Below are positions 1 through 10,120 of a stretch of DNA of 64,000 nt, piece after piece. A program made the translations under genes and the position numbers. Under the pieces are notes generated by a model. It ran no database searches. It had not been told where the DNA came from and saw only the letters and a list, made by a program, of their open reading frames with translations. This stretch comes from an uncultured Stenotrophomonas sp. Its GTDB lineage: Bacteria; Pseudomonadota; Gammaproteobacteria; Xanthomonadales; Xanthomonadaceae. The stretch spans positions 62,001 to 126,000 of the forward strand of contig NZ_CAMFIA010000010.1 in the NCBI RefSeq assembly GCF_945952405.1, in the 5' to 3' direction. How positions within the stretch are numbered: the first letter of the stretch is position 1; each line of letters begins with the position of its first letter.

Positions 1-1
1 C

Positions 2-1924
2 GCCGTCGACTGGTTGTTTGCGCGCGTGGACGGGCCGCTGCGGATCGGGGCACCGCTGGCGCTGGGCAAGCCGCACCGGCTGCTCAATGCCGTGTACGCA
101 CGCGTCGAGCATGATCCGTCGCGGCCATTGCAGCTGTACACCGCATTGTCGCTGAACCCACCGAAGGCACGCGGCAACGGCCTGGAAGCACGCTTCATGG
201 CGCCCTTCGCGCAGCGTCATTTCGGCGACGATTTTCCGCGACTGGCCTATGCCGATGCGATCGCACGCGATGCATTGCCGGCACACGTGCAGGTGGAAGA
301 GTTCTACATGCAGTCCGGTGCCCTGCTCGGCTCGCGGCAGGCACAGTCCAGCTACACCAGCCTCAACTACACCCATGCTGCCGATGCGGTCGCCCAGCGC
401 GCGCCGCAGGTGATCGTGCAGAAGGTGGCGATGCGGCCGGACGATCGCCGGCTGTCGCTGTCGTGCAACAACGACATCACCCAGGACACGCTGGATGCGA
501 TGACCGCACGTGGCCTGCCGCGACCGCTGCTGATCGCCGAGATCGATCCGCAGCTACCCTACCTGGGTGGCTCGGCAACGGTGGATGTGTCGTTCTTCGA
601 CCTGGTGATCACCCCGCCGCCGCCGTACCCGGCGCTGTTCGGCCTGCCGCGCCAGCCGGTCGGCGATGCCGACTATGCCATCGGCCTGTATGCCAGCACC
701 CTGGTGCGCGATGGCGGCACCCTGCAGATCGGCATCGGCACGCTGGCCGACGCGCTCAGCCATGCGCTGGTGCTGCGGCATACCGACAATGCCCGCTACC
801 GCCGCGTGCTGCACGCACTGGATCCGCAGCTGGCCCGCCATCCGCTGGTGCAGGAAATCGGCGGCCTGGACCCGTTTGAAGTGGGCCTGTACGGCTGCAG
901 CGAAATGCTCAACGAGGGCTTCCGCCGGCTGGTGCAGACCGGGGTGATCAAGCGCAAGGTGCATGACGACCTGGCGCTGATGCAGCGCATCGAGAACGGC
1001 AGCACGCTGTCCATCGACCACGCCACGCTGGCCGCCGAGGGCGAATACCTGCACGGCGCCTTCTACCTGGGCTCACCGGAATTCTACGAGTGGCTGCGCA
1101 CGTTGCCGGAAGACGAGTGCCGTGCGATCGGCATGCGCCGCATCAGCGAGATCAACCAGCTGTACGGGGGCAACGAAACGCTGGAGCGGCTGCAACGCCG
1201 CCACGCGCGCTTCTTCAACTCCTGCATGATGGCCACTGCGCTGGGCGCGGCGGTGTCGGACGCGCTGGACGATGGGCGCGTGGTGTCCGGCGTGGGCGGC
1301 CAGTACAACTTCGTGGCGATGGCGCACGCCCTGCCGGAAGCACGCAGCGTGCTGATGTTCCGCGCCGCACGCGACGACCAGGGCCAGCGCGAATCGAACG
1401 TGCGCTGGAACTACGGGCACACCACCATTCCGCGCCACCTGCGCGACATCTACCTCAACGAGTACGGCATTGCCGATCTGCGCGGACTGACCGACGAGGA
1501 CTGCGTGCATGCGATGGCCGCGATCACCGAGGCGCCGTTCCAGGGCGGCCTGCTGCAGCAGGCACATGCGTCGCGCAAGCTGTTGAAGGCTTCGCAGCCG
1601 GATCCCGAACGCCAGCAGCGCAACACGCCGCAGGCGCTGTCCGCTGCGCTGGCACCGTTCCGCGCCGATGGCAGCCTGCCCGACTACCCGCTGGGTAGTG
1701 ACTTCAACGAGATCGAACAGGTCCTGGTGAAGGCGCTGGGCTGGTTGAAGGCCAACACCCGGACCCGCGGCGAAACGCTGCGCACGGTCTGGGCCGCCCT
1801 GCGCCAACCGGCCGGCGATGGCGATGCGGTGTACCTGCAGCGGATGGGCCTGCAGGCACCGAAGGACTTCGCCGAGCGCCTGGACGCGCGGCTCCTGCGC
1901 CTGGCCCTGGCACGCACCGCCTGA
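2..1924 (+). CDS. acetyl-CoA hydrolase/transferase family protein, 5' end outside window
   Basis: The frame is open to the left edge (about 640 residues visible), so the true start lies upstream; the TTG at 14 is only the first possible internal start. The protein resembles the acetyl-CoA hydrolase/CoA-transferase family: GGSATVDVSFFDLVITPPPP in the N-terminal half, EIGGLDPFEVGLYGCSEML in the middle, and the C-terminal family signature VGGQYNFVAMAHALPEARS followed by GIADLRGLTDEDC. Family members hydrolyse acyl-CoA or move CoA between small carboxylic acids in the cytoplasm; the substrate here cannot be told. The stop codon abuts a perfect 66-bp palindrome that probably ends transcription. 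Confidence 0.85.
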   Translation, partial: AVDWLFARVDGPLRIGAPLALGKPHRLLNAVYARVEHDPSRPLQLYTALSLNPPKARGNGLEARFMAPFAQRHFGDDFPRLAYADAIARDALPAHVQVEEFYMQSGALLGSRQAQSSYTSLNYTHAADAVAQRAPQVIVQKVAMRPDDRRLSLSCNNDITQDTLDAMTARGLPRPLLIAEIDPQLPYLGGSATVDVSFFDLVITPPPPYPALFGLPRQPVGDADYAIGLYASTLVRDGGTLQIGIGTLADALSHALVLRHTDNARYRRVLHALDPQLARHPLVQEIGGLDPFEVGLYGCSEMLNEGFRRLVQTGVIKRKVHDDLALMQRIENGSTLSIDHATLAAEGEYLHGAFYLGSPEFYEWLRTLPEDECRAIGMRRISEINQLYGGNETLERLQRRHARFFNSCMMATALGAAVSDALDDGRVVSGVGGQYNFVAMAHALPEARSVLMFRAARDDQGQRESNVRWNYGHTTIPRHLRDIYLNEYGIADLRGLTDEDCVHAMAAITEAPFQGGLLQQAHASRKLLKASQPDPERQQRNTPQALSAALAPFRADGSLPDYPLGSDFNEIEQVLVKALGWLKANTRTRGETLRTVWAALRQPAGDGDAVYLQRMGLQAPKDFAERLDARLLRLALARTA

Positions 1925-1925
1925 A

Positions 1926-1991
1926 AAAAAGGGGACGGAGGGGATTAAGTCGTTTATGCATAAACGACTTAATCCCCTCCGTCCCCTTTTT
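1926..1991. repeat. perfect 66-bp palindrome (GGGGACGGAG family)
   Basis: Both 33-bp arms match exactly around a central ATGCAT (1956-1961). Each arm reads A-run, GGGGACGGAGGGGATTAAG, then TCGTTT. It begins 2 bp after the stop codon at 1924. Flanking A and T runs let it fold as an intrinsic terminator on either strand. Relatives lie at 58831-58896 and 52930-53007, with a half copy at 30467-30479. Similar elements in related genomes are probably REP-type repeats moved by RAYT transposases; that origin is inference. Confidence 0.9.
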
Positions 1992-1993
1992 AG

Positions 1994-2021
1994 GGAAAGG
2001 CCGGCGGGTGCCGGCCTTTCC
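1994..2021 (-). terminator. hairpin behind transketolase gene
   Basis: An 11-bp perfect stem (1994-2004 with 2011-2021, GGAAAGGCCGG / CCGGCCTTTCC) with a 6-nt loop sits 22 bp past the tkt stop. No long T run follows directly, but the palindrome at 1926-1991 comes next and supplies one. Confidence 0.6.
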
Positions 2022-2042
2022 GGTGTTGCTTCGCGGCGTGGC

Positions 2043-4040
2043 TTACAGCGCCTTGGCGGCTTCCACCACGTGCGCGGTGGTGATGCCGAAGTGCTTGTAC
2101 AGCTGGTCGGCCGGGGCCGAGGCACCGAAGGTGTCGATGCCGATCACCGCACCGTCCAGGCCGACGAACTGGCGCCAGAAACCGGTGACGCCGGCTTCCA
2201 CGGCCACGCGCTTGCGCACGGCGTTCGGCAGCACCGATTCACGGTAGGCCGCATCCTGGCGCAGGAACACGTCGGTGGACGGCATCGAGACCACGCGGGT
2301 CTTGATACCGGCCGCATCCAGCTGGGCCTTCGCTTCGGTGGCCAGCGAAACTTCCGAACCGGTGGCGATCAGGATCACGTCCGGGGTGCCGGCGGCATCG
2401 GCCAGCACATAGCCACCGCGTTCGATCTGGGCGATCTGCCCGGCATCGCGCGGCTGGTGCGGCAGGTTCTGGCGGCTGAACACCAGGCAGCTCGGGCCGT
2501 CCTGGCGGGTGATCGCAGCCTTCCAGCTGACCGCCGATTCCACCGCATCGCACGGACGCCACACGTCGTTGTTCGGGATGTAGCGCAGCGAGGCCAGGTG
2601 CTCCACCGGCTGGTGGGTCGGGCCGTCTTCGCCAAGGCCGATCGAGTCGTGGGTGTAGACGTGGATGGCATGGGCCGGAATCAGCGCGCTCATGCGCACG
2701 CCGTTGCGGGCGTAGTCGCTGAACACCAGGAAGGTGGCATCGAACGGAATGAAGCCACCGTGCAGGGCCAGGCCATTGGCAATCGCGGTCATGCCGAACT
2801 CGCGCACGCCGTAGTACACGTAGTTGGCGTTGGCGTCGTCGCTGGCCACCGACTTGCTGCCCTTCCACAGGGTCAGGTTGGAGTGCGCCAGGTCGGCCGA
2901 GCCACCGACGATTTCCGGCAGCAGCGGCGCATAGGCTTCGATCGCCAGCTGCGAGGCCTTGCGCGAGGCGATCGTCGGGCCTTCCGCCGCCACCTGGGCG
3001 ATGTAGGCATCGGCCTTGGCAACGAAGTCGGCCGGCAGCTCGCCGTGCGAACGGCGGGTCAGCTCGGCGGCTTCAGCCGGGTACTGGCTGGCGTACTTGT
3101 CGAACAGCTGTTCCCACTCGGCCTGGCGCAGGGTGCCGGCGCCGTTGGCACGCCAGCCGTCGTAGATCGCCTGCGGGATCTCGAACGGGCCGTACTCCCA
3201 GCCCAGCTGCTTGCGGGTGGCTTCCAGCTCGTCCTTGCCCAGCGGCGCGCCGTGGCTGGATTCCTTGCCCGCCTTGTTCGGCGAACCAAAACCAATCGTG
3301 GTGCGGCAGCAGATCAGGGTCGGCTTGTCGCTCTGCGACAGCGCGGCCTCGATGCCGGCCTTGATGCTTTCCGGGTCATGGCCATCGACGTCGCGGACCA
3401 CGTTCCAGCCATAGGCCTCGAAACGCTCCGGCGTGTTGTCGGTGAACCAGCCCTCGACGTTGCCGTCGATGGAGATGTGGTTGTTGTCCCAGAAGCAGAC
3501 CAGCTTGTGCAGGCCCCAGGTACCGGCCAGCGAAGCGGCTTCATGCGAAACGCCTTCCATCAGGCAGCCATCGCCCATGAACACCCAGGTGCGGTGGTCG
3601 ACCACTTCCAGCTCCGGGCGGTTGAAGCGCTGTGCCAGCAGCTTCTCGGCCAGCGCGAAGCCGACGGCATTGGCGAAACCCTGGCCGAGCGGGCCGGTGG
3701 TGGTTTCCACGCCCGGGGTCTCGTGGCGTTCCGGGTGACCGGCGGTGTGGCTGCCCAGCTGGCGGAACAGCTTGAGCTGCTCGATCGGCAGGTCGTAACC
3801 GCTCAGGTGCAGCAGCGCGTACTGCAGCATCGAACCGTGGCCGTTGGACAGCACGAAACGGTCGCGGTTGAACCAGTGCGGATTGCTCGGGTTATGGCGG
3901 AGGTAGTCGTTCCAGAGGACTTCGGCGATGTCGGCCATGCCCATTGGCATGCCGGGGTGGCCGGACTTTGCGGTTTCAACCGCATCGGCGGCAAGGAAGC
4001 GGATGGCGTTGGCCAACTGGCGACGGGTAGGCTGCGTCAT
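2043..4040 (-). CDS. tkt: transketolase
   Basis: 665 residues, the usual length for bacterial transketolase. It moves two-carbon ketol units between sugar phosphates in the non-oxidative pentose phosphate pathway, using thiamine diphosphate and Mg2+. Visible family motifs are [20 protein letters not shown] near the N-terminus, the thiamine-diphosphate motif [18 protein letters not shown]...NNHISIDG around residues 155-190, and [18 protein letters not shown] in the pyrimidine-binding domain. Translation starts at [15 protein letters not shown] (4040). It is a single gene with its own terminator hairpin. rpiA of the same pathway lies at 54.4 kb. Confidence 0.97.
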   Translation of the reverse strand: MTQPTRRQLANAIRFLAADAVETAKSGHPGMPMGMADIAEVLWNDYLRHNPSNPHWFNRDRFVLSNGHGSMLQYALLHLSGYDLPIEQLKLFRQLGSHTAGHPERHETPGVETTTGPLGQGFANAVGFALAEKLLAQRFNRPELEVVDHRTWVFMGDGCLMEGVSHEAASLAGTWGLHKLVCFWDNNHISIDGNVEGWFTDNTPERFEAYGWNVVRDVDGHDPESIKAGIEAALSQSDKPTLICCRTTIGFGSPNKAGKESSHGAPLGKDELEATRKQLGWEYGPFEIPQAIYDGWRANGAGTLRQAEWEQLFDKYASQYPAEAAELTRRSHGELPADFVAKADAYIAQVAAEGPTIASRKASQLAIEAYAPLLPEIVGGSADLAHSNLTLWKGSKSVASDDANANYVYYGVREFGMTAIANGLALHGGFIPFDATFLVFSDYARNGVRMSALIPAHAIHVYTHDSIGLGEDGPTHQPVEHLASLRYIPNNDVWRPCDAVESAVSWKAAITRQDGPSCLVFSRQNLPHQPRDAGQIAQIERGGYVLADAAGTPDVILIATGSEVSLATEAKAQLDAAGIKTRVVSMPSTDVFLRQDAAYRESVLPNAVRKRVAVEAGVTGFWRQFVGLDGAVIGIDTFGASAPADQLYKHFGITTAHVVEAAKAL

Positions 4041-4137
4041 GGTTCTGTCGGAATCGGGAGGCGGCCGCGGACGTGCGGGCGGCCTATTGTCGCAGCTTGA
4101 GCGGCGGAGCGCTCGCCCGGCGCCCGGACGCCATGTG

Positions 4138-4181
4138 AAAAGGGGCCGGATACCGCTCCCTGCGGAGCAGCACCCGGCCCC
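4138..4181 (-). terminator. intrinsic terminator of symporter gene
   Basis: On the minus strand, GGGGCCGG (4174-4181) pairs with CCGGCCCC (4142-4149). An inner GCTCC/GGAGC stem lies in the loop, and TTTT (4138-4141) follows. It starts 29 bp after the symporter stop codon. Confidence 0.75.
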
Positions 4182-4209
4182 GATCAGGCCGCCAGCAGGC
4201 GGCCTGGAA

Positions 4210-5529
4210 TCAGTCCTGGTGCGGGGTCAGCGCCGGGCCGTCGTGCGACTCGCCCTTGGCCACCAGCGTGGTCAGGGCCAGATCGCCGGTCACGTTCAGC
4301 GCGGTGCGGCACATGTCCAGGAAGTGGTTGACGCCCAGGATCAGGCCGATGCCCAGCGGATTCACGCCGACCATCGCGCAGATCATCGCCACCACCGGCA
4401 GCGAGCCCGACGGTACGCCCGCGGTGCCGATGCCACCGAGGATGCAGACCGCCATCACCATGATCTGCTGGCCGATGCTCAGGTCCACGCCGAAGAACTG
4501 GGCCAGGAAGATCACCGTCACGCCCTCGAACAGCGCCGTGCCGTTCTGGTTGGCGGTGGCGCCCACGGTCAGCACGAAGCGCGACACGCGCTGCGGCAGG
4601 CCCATCTGGTCGGCCACGCGCAGCGCGGTCGGCAGGGTGGCATTGCTGGAGGCGGTCGAGAACGCCATCACCGTCGCTTCCTGGGTGTCGCGGAAGAACG
4701 ACAGCGGGGAACGGCCGGACAGCCACACCGCGGCGCCATAGGTCACGATCATGTGCAGGCCCAGGGCCAGCACCACCACGCCCACGTAGGCACCCAGGCG
4801 GATGATCAGCTCGAAGCCGAACAGCGCGGCCAGGTTGAACATGAAGCAGGCCACCGCGTACGGCGCCAGGCGGATGACCAGGTTGATCAGGGTCATCGAG
4901 ATTTCGAACACGCCTTCGATGGCACGGCGCAGCGGGGCGACCTTCTCGTTGTCGGTCAGCACCATGCCGATGCCGAACATCAGCGCGAAGAACATCAGCG
5001 ACAGGATCGCGCCGTTGTCCGACGCCGCCTGCAGCACGTTGCTCGGCACGATCGACAGCAGCATGTCCATGCCCTTCGGCGTGCCGTGGATGCCCGCAAC
5101 GATCTCCTTGCTGCGCTCGGCGTTTTCCGACAGCATCAGGGCAGCGGTCTGCGGATCGACACCGGCCCCCGGCTTGAGCAGGTTGACCAGCACCAGGCCG
5201 ATGCCCACGGCGATGCCGGACAGCAGCACGGTGTAGGCCAGGGTCTTCCAGCCGATGCGGCCGAGGGCGCGGATGTCACCCATTTCCGACACGCCCATGA
5301 TCAGCGCCGAGAAGATCAGCGGCACGATCAGCATGAAGATCAGGTTGAGGAACAGCCCCGACGCCGGGGTGGTGACGTAGTCCATTACCCACTTGGCACC
5401 GGCCTGCAGACCATCAACGCTGCCGCCCAGGGCGTGCACGATCAGTCCCAGGACCAGGCCGATCGCGAAGCCGATGCCCATCTTCCAATGCAGGGGCAAC
5501 TTCTTCTTGTCGGCAGCAGCTGCTGTCAT
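4210..5529 (-). CDS. dicarboxylate/amino acid:cation symporter (DAACS family)
   Basis: 439 residues with about eight hydrophobic segments and two re-entrant hairpins. Signatures of the GltP/DctA/EAAT fold are all visible: the serine-rich hairpin [23 protein letters not shown] in TM7 (the NMDGT region), the second hairpin GTAGVPSGS, and [16 protein letters not shown] in TM8. Family members use Na+ or H+ gradients to import glutamate, aspartate or C4-dicarboxylates across the inner membrane. The substrate cannot be fixed here; the TM8 Arg (CRTALN) fits an acidic amino acid or dicarboxylate. It is a single gene, 57 bp from batD. Confidence 0.93.
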   Translation of the reverse strand: MTAAAADKKKLPLHWKMGIGFAIGLVLGLIVHALGGSVDGLQAGAKWVMDYVTTPASGLFLNLIFMLIVPLIFSALIMGVSEMGDIRALGRIGWKTLAYTVLLSGIAVGIGLVLVNLLKPGAGVDPQTAALMLSENAERSKEIVAGIHGTPKGMDMLLSIVPSNVLQAASDNGAILSLMFFALMFGIGMVLTDNEKVAPLRRAIEGVFEISMTLINLVIRLAPYAVACFMFNLAALFGFELIIRLGAYVGVVVLALGLHMIVTYGAAVWLSGRSPLSFFRDTQEATVMAFSTASSNATLPTALRVADQMGLPQRVSRFVLTVGATANQNGTALFEGVTVIFLAQFFGVDLSIGQQIMVMAVCILGGIGTAGVPSGSLPVVAMICAMVGVNPLGIGLILGVNHFLDMCRTALNVTGDLALTTLVAKGESHDGPALTPHQD

Positions 5530-5586
5530 ACGCGGGTTCCCTCGAAAAATGAATGCACTCTAACAAAGCGCGCAAGCGGCGCCGGT

Positions 5587-7302
5587 TCAGGTTCGCCGTG
5601 GCGGATACAGCGGCGCCAGCCCAGTGTCAGCGGCGGTCGCTGCCGTCGACCAGTGCGGTCCGTCACGGAAGGCGCCGCGCAGACGCGCCCGCAACGACGC
5701 CAGATCGCCCTGCCCGCCCCAGCGGGCCTGCTGCAGGTCCTGCAGCACCTGGCGCTGGGCCGGGTCATCAAGCCGCGCGATGACCTGCTCGATGCGTTCA
5801 ACGCCGGCCATCGCGCACAGCTGCGCTTCCACCTGGTCGAACCCTTCGCCATCCAGCACGCGGCGCAGTTCGGCCAGGCCGGCACGGCCGCCCGCCACAA
5901 CCGGCACAGCGGGCGCACCTGCCACCGGGGCCATCGCACGCGGGCGGCGGCCACGCTGCCAGCCCCACAACAGGGTCAGCACCCACAGCAGCGCCAGGCC
6001 GATGGCGACTGCCATCCACGGCCATGGGCGCTCGGCCATGCCGCTGGCACGCGGATCGGTCGCCGCGATGCGGCTGTCCTGGCCATCGGTACCGGGCAAC
6101 GCGGCAGCGGTGTCGATCGGCGGCAACGCCGCCGGTGCGCTGCTGCCAGCGCCATTGCCGGCCGCAACCGCCAGGGTCAGGTCCGGCAACGTCGCCTGCT
6201 GTGCCTTGCCGCTGCGCACATCCCACCACGGCAGGCGCGGCCCCGGCACCACCAGGGAACCCGGCTGGCGCGGCACGATCGAATAGCGACGGGTGATCTT
6301 CAGCCGCGGCGTGCTGCCGTTGAAGGTCTCCTCGTACTGGGCGGGCTCGGCGAACACCTGCGCCGCGCTGCCGACATCGGGCACCGGCAGATCGGTGAAC
6401 TGCGCACGGGTGGCACCTTCGGCAATCGCCTCGATCACCACATTGGCCGCCTCGCCGGTGCGGGCGCTGGTCGGTGCGCTGGTGTAGCGCAGCTGCAGGC
6501 CCTGCAGTGGCAGCCACGGCTGCGGCGCCTGTGCCGGTTGCGCCTGCACCTGCAGGGTGCGGTCGGCGCCGGTGGCCGTCATGCGCCCGTCGCCAGCACC
6601 GAAGAAATCATCGAAGAAGCCGCCGGCACTGCGTCCGCTGAAGCGTGCACCGGCCAGCCGCAATGCACCGCTGCGTTCGGGAATCAGCAGGAAACGCCGT
6701 TCAACCATGTTGTAGCGGCGGCCGTTGAGCTGGCGCACGTCGGTGCGGTCATCGCCGACGCGCTGCAGCGATGCTCCGGCCGGCGTATCCAGCACCAGTT
6801 CGCCGGACGCCAGCTGCGAAGCGAAGTACAGCCGCACCACCACGCCCACGCTCTGCTGCACATACGGGGTTTCGTCATCGACTACGGTCTCGATGAACGC
6901 CATCGCGTTGCTGTCCGGGCCGGCCACCGCGGCCGCATCCACCTGCAGGGTCAGCGGCGCGGTACGCACCGTCCCGACCTGCAGCCCCGGCACCACCAGC
7001 GCACCGCTGCGCCGGGGCGTCAGCGCCACGCCGTACAGGTTGCGCTGCTGCATGGCGCCGTTGCTCCATTCCACCTGGCGGCTGCTGGTCTGGCCGCTGA
7101 GATCGAAGTCGGTACGCAACGGCGTGAAGTCCGGTGCGCCCTGGTCGCTCTCGACGTTGAGGGTGACCGTTTCGCCCATCGCGATCCGCTCACGGTCGAG
7201 CCAGGCCCGCGGTTGCGCCCACGCCAGCAGCGGCAGCCACAGCAGCAGCGCCGCCAGTACCTGCCGTGGCCAGCGCCCATGCATGTTGATCGCCCGCGTC
7301 AT
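5587..7302 (-). CDS. batD: BatD family protein
   Basis: 571 residues. An N-terminal signal peptide (hydrophobic VLAALLLWLPLLAWAQ) is followed by a large beta-rich periplasmic region typical of BatD/oxygen-tolerance proteins (ERIAMGETVTLNVESDQG; LVVPGLQVGTVRTAPLTL). One transmembrane helix near residues 430-450 (WPWMAVAIGLALLWVLTLLWGW) leads to a cytoplasmic tail. It is the last gene of the moxR-DUF58-DUF4381-batA-batBC-batD operon, and its ATG overlaps the upstream stop as ATGA (7299-7302). Family role: envelope stress or aerotolerance, probably as a partner of the von Willebrand proteins; the mechanism is not known. Confidence 0.85.
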   Translation of the reverse strand: MTRAINMHGRWPRQVLAALLLWLPLLAWAQPRAWLDRERIAMGETVTLNVESDQGAPDFTPLRTDFDLSGQTSSRQVEWSNGAMQQRNLYGVALTPRRSGALVVPGLQVGTVRTAPLTLQVDAAAVAGPDSNAMAFIETVVDDETPYVQQSVGVVVRLYFASQLASGELVLDTPAGASLQRVGDDRTDVRQLNGRRYNMVERRFLLIPERSGALRLAGARFSGRSAGGFFDDFFGAGDGRMTATGADRTLQVQAQPAQAPQPWLPLQGLQLRYTSAPTSARTGEAANVVIEAIAEGATRAQFTDLPVPDVGSAAQVFAEPAQYEETFNGSTPRLKITRRYSIVPRQPGSLVVPGPRLPWWDVRSGKAQQATLPDLTLAVAAGNGAGSSAPAALPPIDTAAALPGTDGQDSRIAATDPRASGMAERPWPWMAVAIGLALLWVLTLLWGWQRGRRPRAMAPVAGAPAVPVVAGGRAGLAELRRVLDGEGFDQVEAQLCAMAGVERIEQVIARLDDPAQRQVLQDLQQARWGGQGDLASLRARLRGAFRDGPHWSTAATAADTGLAPLYPPRRT

Positions 7303-9119
7303 CGCCCTTCCCTCTTCCTGCGTTCGTTTTCCAGCTGGAACTTGGCCCGCAGCAAGGCCCCCGGATCATCCGGTACGCGACGCATCCAGGCCTCCACCGC
7401 CTGTTGCTCCTCGCGCTGGCGCGGCGTGCGTCCGTCGCTGGCCGGCACCGGCTTGCCGTCCTTGCCGGCCTCACCCTCGCGTGACTGCTGCATGGCCTGC
7501 TGCATGCGCTGGCGCTGCTGCTGGTCGGCCTGCGCCTGTGCCTTGGCATCCTCCACCTGCGGCGGCGCCTGCTGGCCATCCCGGCTGTGTTCGCCGGGCT
7601 GCGGGTTCGCTTGCGCCGGGTCCTCACCCGGCTTGGGCTGGCCCTGCTGGCCGGGCTGGGGTTGGCCCTGCCCGGCATCATTGCGGCCTTGCTGTGGTGG
7701 CTGTTGTTGCGGATTCTGCTGTTGTTTCTGCTGCCCGTTCCGCGCTGGCGGCTGCGGGCCCTGGCCCTTGCCGCCCGATGACCTGCGCTTGCGTGCGGCA
7801 TCAACCACGGCACGGTTGGCCACCGCGTCGGCCATGCCGGGATGCAGCGCCAGCGCGCGGTCGTAGGCGGTGATGGCCTCGTCGTAGTTGCCCTGGCGTG
7901 CCAGCGCGTTGGCCAGGTTGTACCAGCCCGCATCGCTGTCGATGCCCTCGAACTGCTGGCGGGCCCCGGCGAAATCGCCGTTGCGGTAGGCCTGCACGCC
8001 TGCCGCCAGGCGCTGGTGCTGCAGCTGGTCGGCGCGCTTCCACAAGGTGCCTGGCACCGGCTGCGTTGGCGCGGTTGCCGGCGTCTGCGCCTGTACGTCG
8101 CCCATCCACGGCAGCAGGCCGACCGCCAGCACCGCGGCCAGCAGCGCGCGGCGACGGAAAGCCAACAACGCCAGCAGCATCACCGGCGGCAGCAGCCAGA
8201 AGCCCTCATCACGCCATTGCCTGGCTTCGCCCGGCCGCTGCGCCGCCGCGCCCTCGCGCGCATCAAGCACGCCCAGCGCACGCAGGTCACTGTCGTCGGC
8301 GGCGATGCGGGCATAGCGGCCGCCGCCTGCCGTCGCCAGCGCACGCAGGCTGCCTTCATCCAGTGCCGCCTGGCGGATCTGCCCGCTGCCATCGCGATAG
8401 GCGGCACCGGCAGGGGTACCCAGGCCCAGCACCGATACCTGCATGCCGAGGCCGCGGGCCTGCGCGGCCGCCAGTGCCGCTTCGCCGTCAGCCTGGTCGG
8501 TGACCAGCAGGATCTGGCCCTGCGTCGCGGCGATCTGCCGCATCAAGCGGGTCGCCCAGTCGATACCGCGATCGGCACGCTGGCCATCGCGCGGCATCAC
8601 ATCGGGCGACAGCGCATCCAGATACAGCGCCACGTTGCTGCCGTCGTCGGTCAGCGGTGCCACGGTATAGGCATCGTCGGCATAGGCCACCAGGCCCACC
8701 TGCCCGCCCTGGCGCGCGCGCAGCAGTTCCCCCACCTTGGCCCGCGCCTGCAGCAGGCGCGAGGGTGGCAGATCCGTGGCGGTGATCCGGCTGGACAGGT
8801 CCAGCACCACCAGCAACGGTGCGCTGGGCTGGAACATCGGTTGTGCCTGTTGGCGCCAGCTCGGCCCGGCCATCGCCAGCGACGCCAGCGTCCAGCCCAG
8901 CAGCAGCACCCACGGCAGCCGCGCACGCCGGCGTGCGCCCGCCGCCAGCAGATGCGGCAGCAGGTGTGCATCCACGCTGTGCCGCCACACGTCGCTGCGT
9001 CGTTGCCGGTACAGCGCCAGCGCCACGATCACCGGCAGGGCCAGCAGCGCCCACAGCCATTCCGGTCGCAGGAAGTGCAGCGCATTCCAGTCAGGAAGAT
9101 TGGAAACCAGCGCGATCAT
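7299..9119 (-). CDS. BatB-BatC type protein: von Willebrand A domain plus TPR
   Basis: 606 residues from the ATG at 9119, which overlaps the batA stop as ATGA; an ATG at 9137 would add six residues. Two N-terminal transmembrane helices precede a vWA domain (about 100-270), then another membrane helix, a TPR region (about 370-430: GWYNLANALARQGNYDEAITAYDRA) and a Gln/Pro/Gly-rich low-complexity tail. It therefore looks like BatB fused to BatC. The metal-binding MIDAS motif, normally DxSxS, reads D107-L-S-S-R111, so the last Ser is replaced by Arg, while the later Thr (TVAPLTDDG) and Asp (LLVTDQADG) positions remain. It probably sits in the inner membrane with BatA. Confidence 0.85.
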   Translation of the reverse strand: MIALVSNLPDWNALHFLRPEWLWALLALPVIVALALYRQRRSDVWRHSVDAHLLPHLLAAGARRRARLPWVLLLGWTLASLAMAGPSWRQQAQPMFQPSAPLLVVLDLSSRITATDLPPSRLLQARAKVGELLRARQGGQVGLVAYADDAYTVAPLTDDGSNVALYLDALSPDVMPRDGQRADRGIDWATRLMRQIAATQGQILLVTDQADGEAALAAAQARGLGMQVSVLGLGTPAGAAYRDGSGQIRQAALDEGSLRALATAGGGRYARIAADDSDLRALGVLDAREGAAAQRPGEARQWRDEGFWLLPPVMLLALLAFRRRALLAAVLAVGLLPWMGDVQAQTPATAPTQPVPGTLWKRADQLQHQRLAAGVQAYRNGDFAGARQQFEGIDSDAGWYNLANALARQGNYDEAITAYDRALALHPGMADAVANRAVVDAARKRRSSGGKGQGPQPPARNGQQKQQQNPQQQPPQQGRNDAGQGQPQPGQQGQPKPGEDPAQANPQPGEHSRDGQQAPPQVEDAKAQAQADQQQRQRMQQAMQQSREGEAGKDGKPVPASDGRTPRQREEQQAVEAWMRRVPDDPGALLRAKFQLENERRKREGR

Positions 9120-10120
9120 CGGCGACGCTCCGGCCACAGCCAGGCCAGCGCGCCCAGCAGCAGCGCCAGGCCCAGCGGCCAGGCATAGCGCTCTTCGCGC
9201 GGGCGCAGGCTCGGTCCCTTCGCCGCAATCGGCTCCAGCCGGTCCAGCTCGGCATAGATGCCGGCCAGCTGCGCGGTATCCCGTGCACGGAAGAACCGGC
9301 CACCGGTCATGCCGGCGATCTGCTTCAGCGTGGCCTCGTCAACCGGGTCCTGGTCGGCGGAAATGGGAATGCCGAGGAAACGCATGCTGCCATCGCCACC
9401 AAACGCGACGGTGTGGATCCGCACACCTTCGGCGCGCGCGACTTCGGCGGCGCGCAGCGGCTCCAGCACGCCGGCATTGCTGACGCCGTCGGTCAACAGG
9501 ATCAGCACGCGCTGGCCCGCCGGCTGGCTGCGCAGGCGCTTCACGGCCAGGCCGATGGCGTCGCCGATGGCGGTTTCACGCCCGGCCAGGCCCACCACGC
9601 TGTCGCGCAGCTGGTCACGCACGCTGGTCAGGTCGGCCGTCAGCGGGGTGAGCGTATAGGCCCGGTCACCGAAGATCAGCAGGCCGATGCGATCCCCGGC
9701 GCGGCGGTCGAGGAAGTCGGCCAGCACCGCCTTGGCGGCGGTCAGCCGTTCCACGGCCTGGCCGCCCAGCACCATGTCGCCTTCGCTCATGCTGCCGGAC
9801 ACATCCATCGCCAGCATCATCTGCCGTCCCTGCTGCGGGGGCGTGATCGCTTCGCCGAGCTGCTGCGGGCGCGCAAGCGCGACGCACAGCGCGCACCAGC
9901 CCAGCCACAGCAGCAGCGTGCGCAGCCACGACACATCAACACGGCCACCACCGGCCAGCGCTTCCAGTTCGCTGGCTGCATAGGGCACGCGCAACGCCGC
10001 ACCCGGCTCGGCAGGGCGCTTCCACAGATGCATCAGCAGCGGCAGCGGCAACGCCAGCAGCGCCAGCGGCCATGCCAGCTGCAGGTCGGGCCACGGCCAG
10101 TAACTTGCCAGCAGGTTCAT
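9116..10120 (-). CDS. batA: BatA, von Willebrand factor A domain membrane protein
   Basis: 334 residues. Two N-terminal hydrophobic helices (LALLALPLPLLMHLW and LLLWLGWCALCVALA) anchor a vWA domain with an intact MIDAS motif, D106-V-S-G-S110, plus TLTPLT and LLTDGVSNAG. A final C-terminal helix (WPLGLALLLGALAWLWP) gives the usual BatA layout. It overlaps the DUF4381 gene by ATGA at 10117-10120. BatA/BatB proteins work next to MoxR-type ATPases and DUF58 proteins in a complex whose substrate is unknown. Confidence 0.88.
   Translation of the reverse strand: MNLLASYWPWPDLQLAWPLALLALPLPLLMHLWKRPAEPGAALRVPYAASELEALAGGGRVDVSWLRTLLLWLGWCALCVALARPQQLGEAITPPQQGRQMMLAMDVSGSMSEGDMVLGGQAVERLTAAKAVLADFLDRRAGDRIGLLIFGDRAYTLTPLTADLTSVRDQLRDSVVGLAGRETAIGDAIGLAVKRLRSQPAGQRVLILLTDGVSNAGVLEPLRAAEVARAEGVRIHTVAFGGDGSMRFLGIPISADQDPVDEATLKQIAGMTGGRFFRARDTAQLAGIYAELDRLEPIAAKGPSLRPREERYAWPLGLALLLGALAWLWPERRR

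Noticed and set aside
3928..7866. 1312-codon open frame antisense to the symporter and bat genes
   Set aside because: It has the composition of reverse-frame GC-rich coding DNA, no domain, and lies over well-recognised genes. The same holds for 1818-4100 (+) and 12511-15378 (+); 17944-20277 (-) is an antisense extension over the PBP1A gene joined to pilM.
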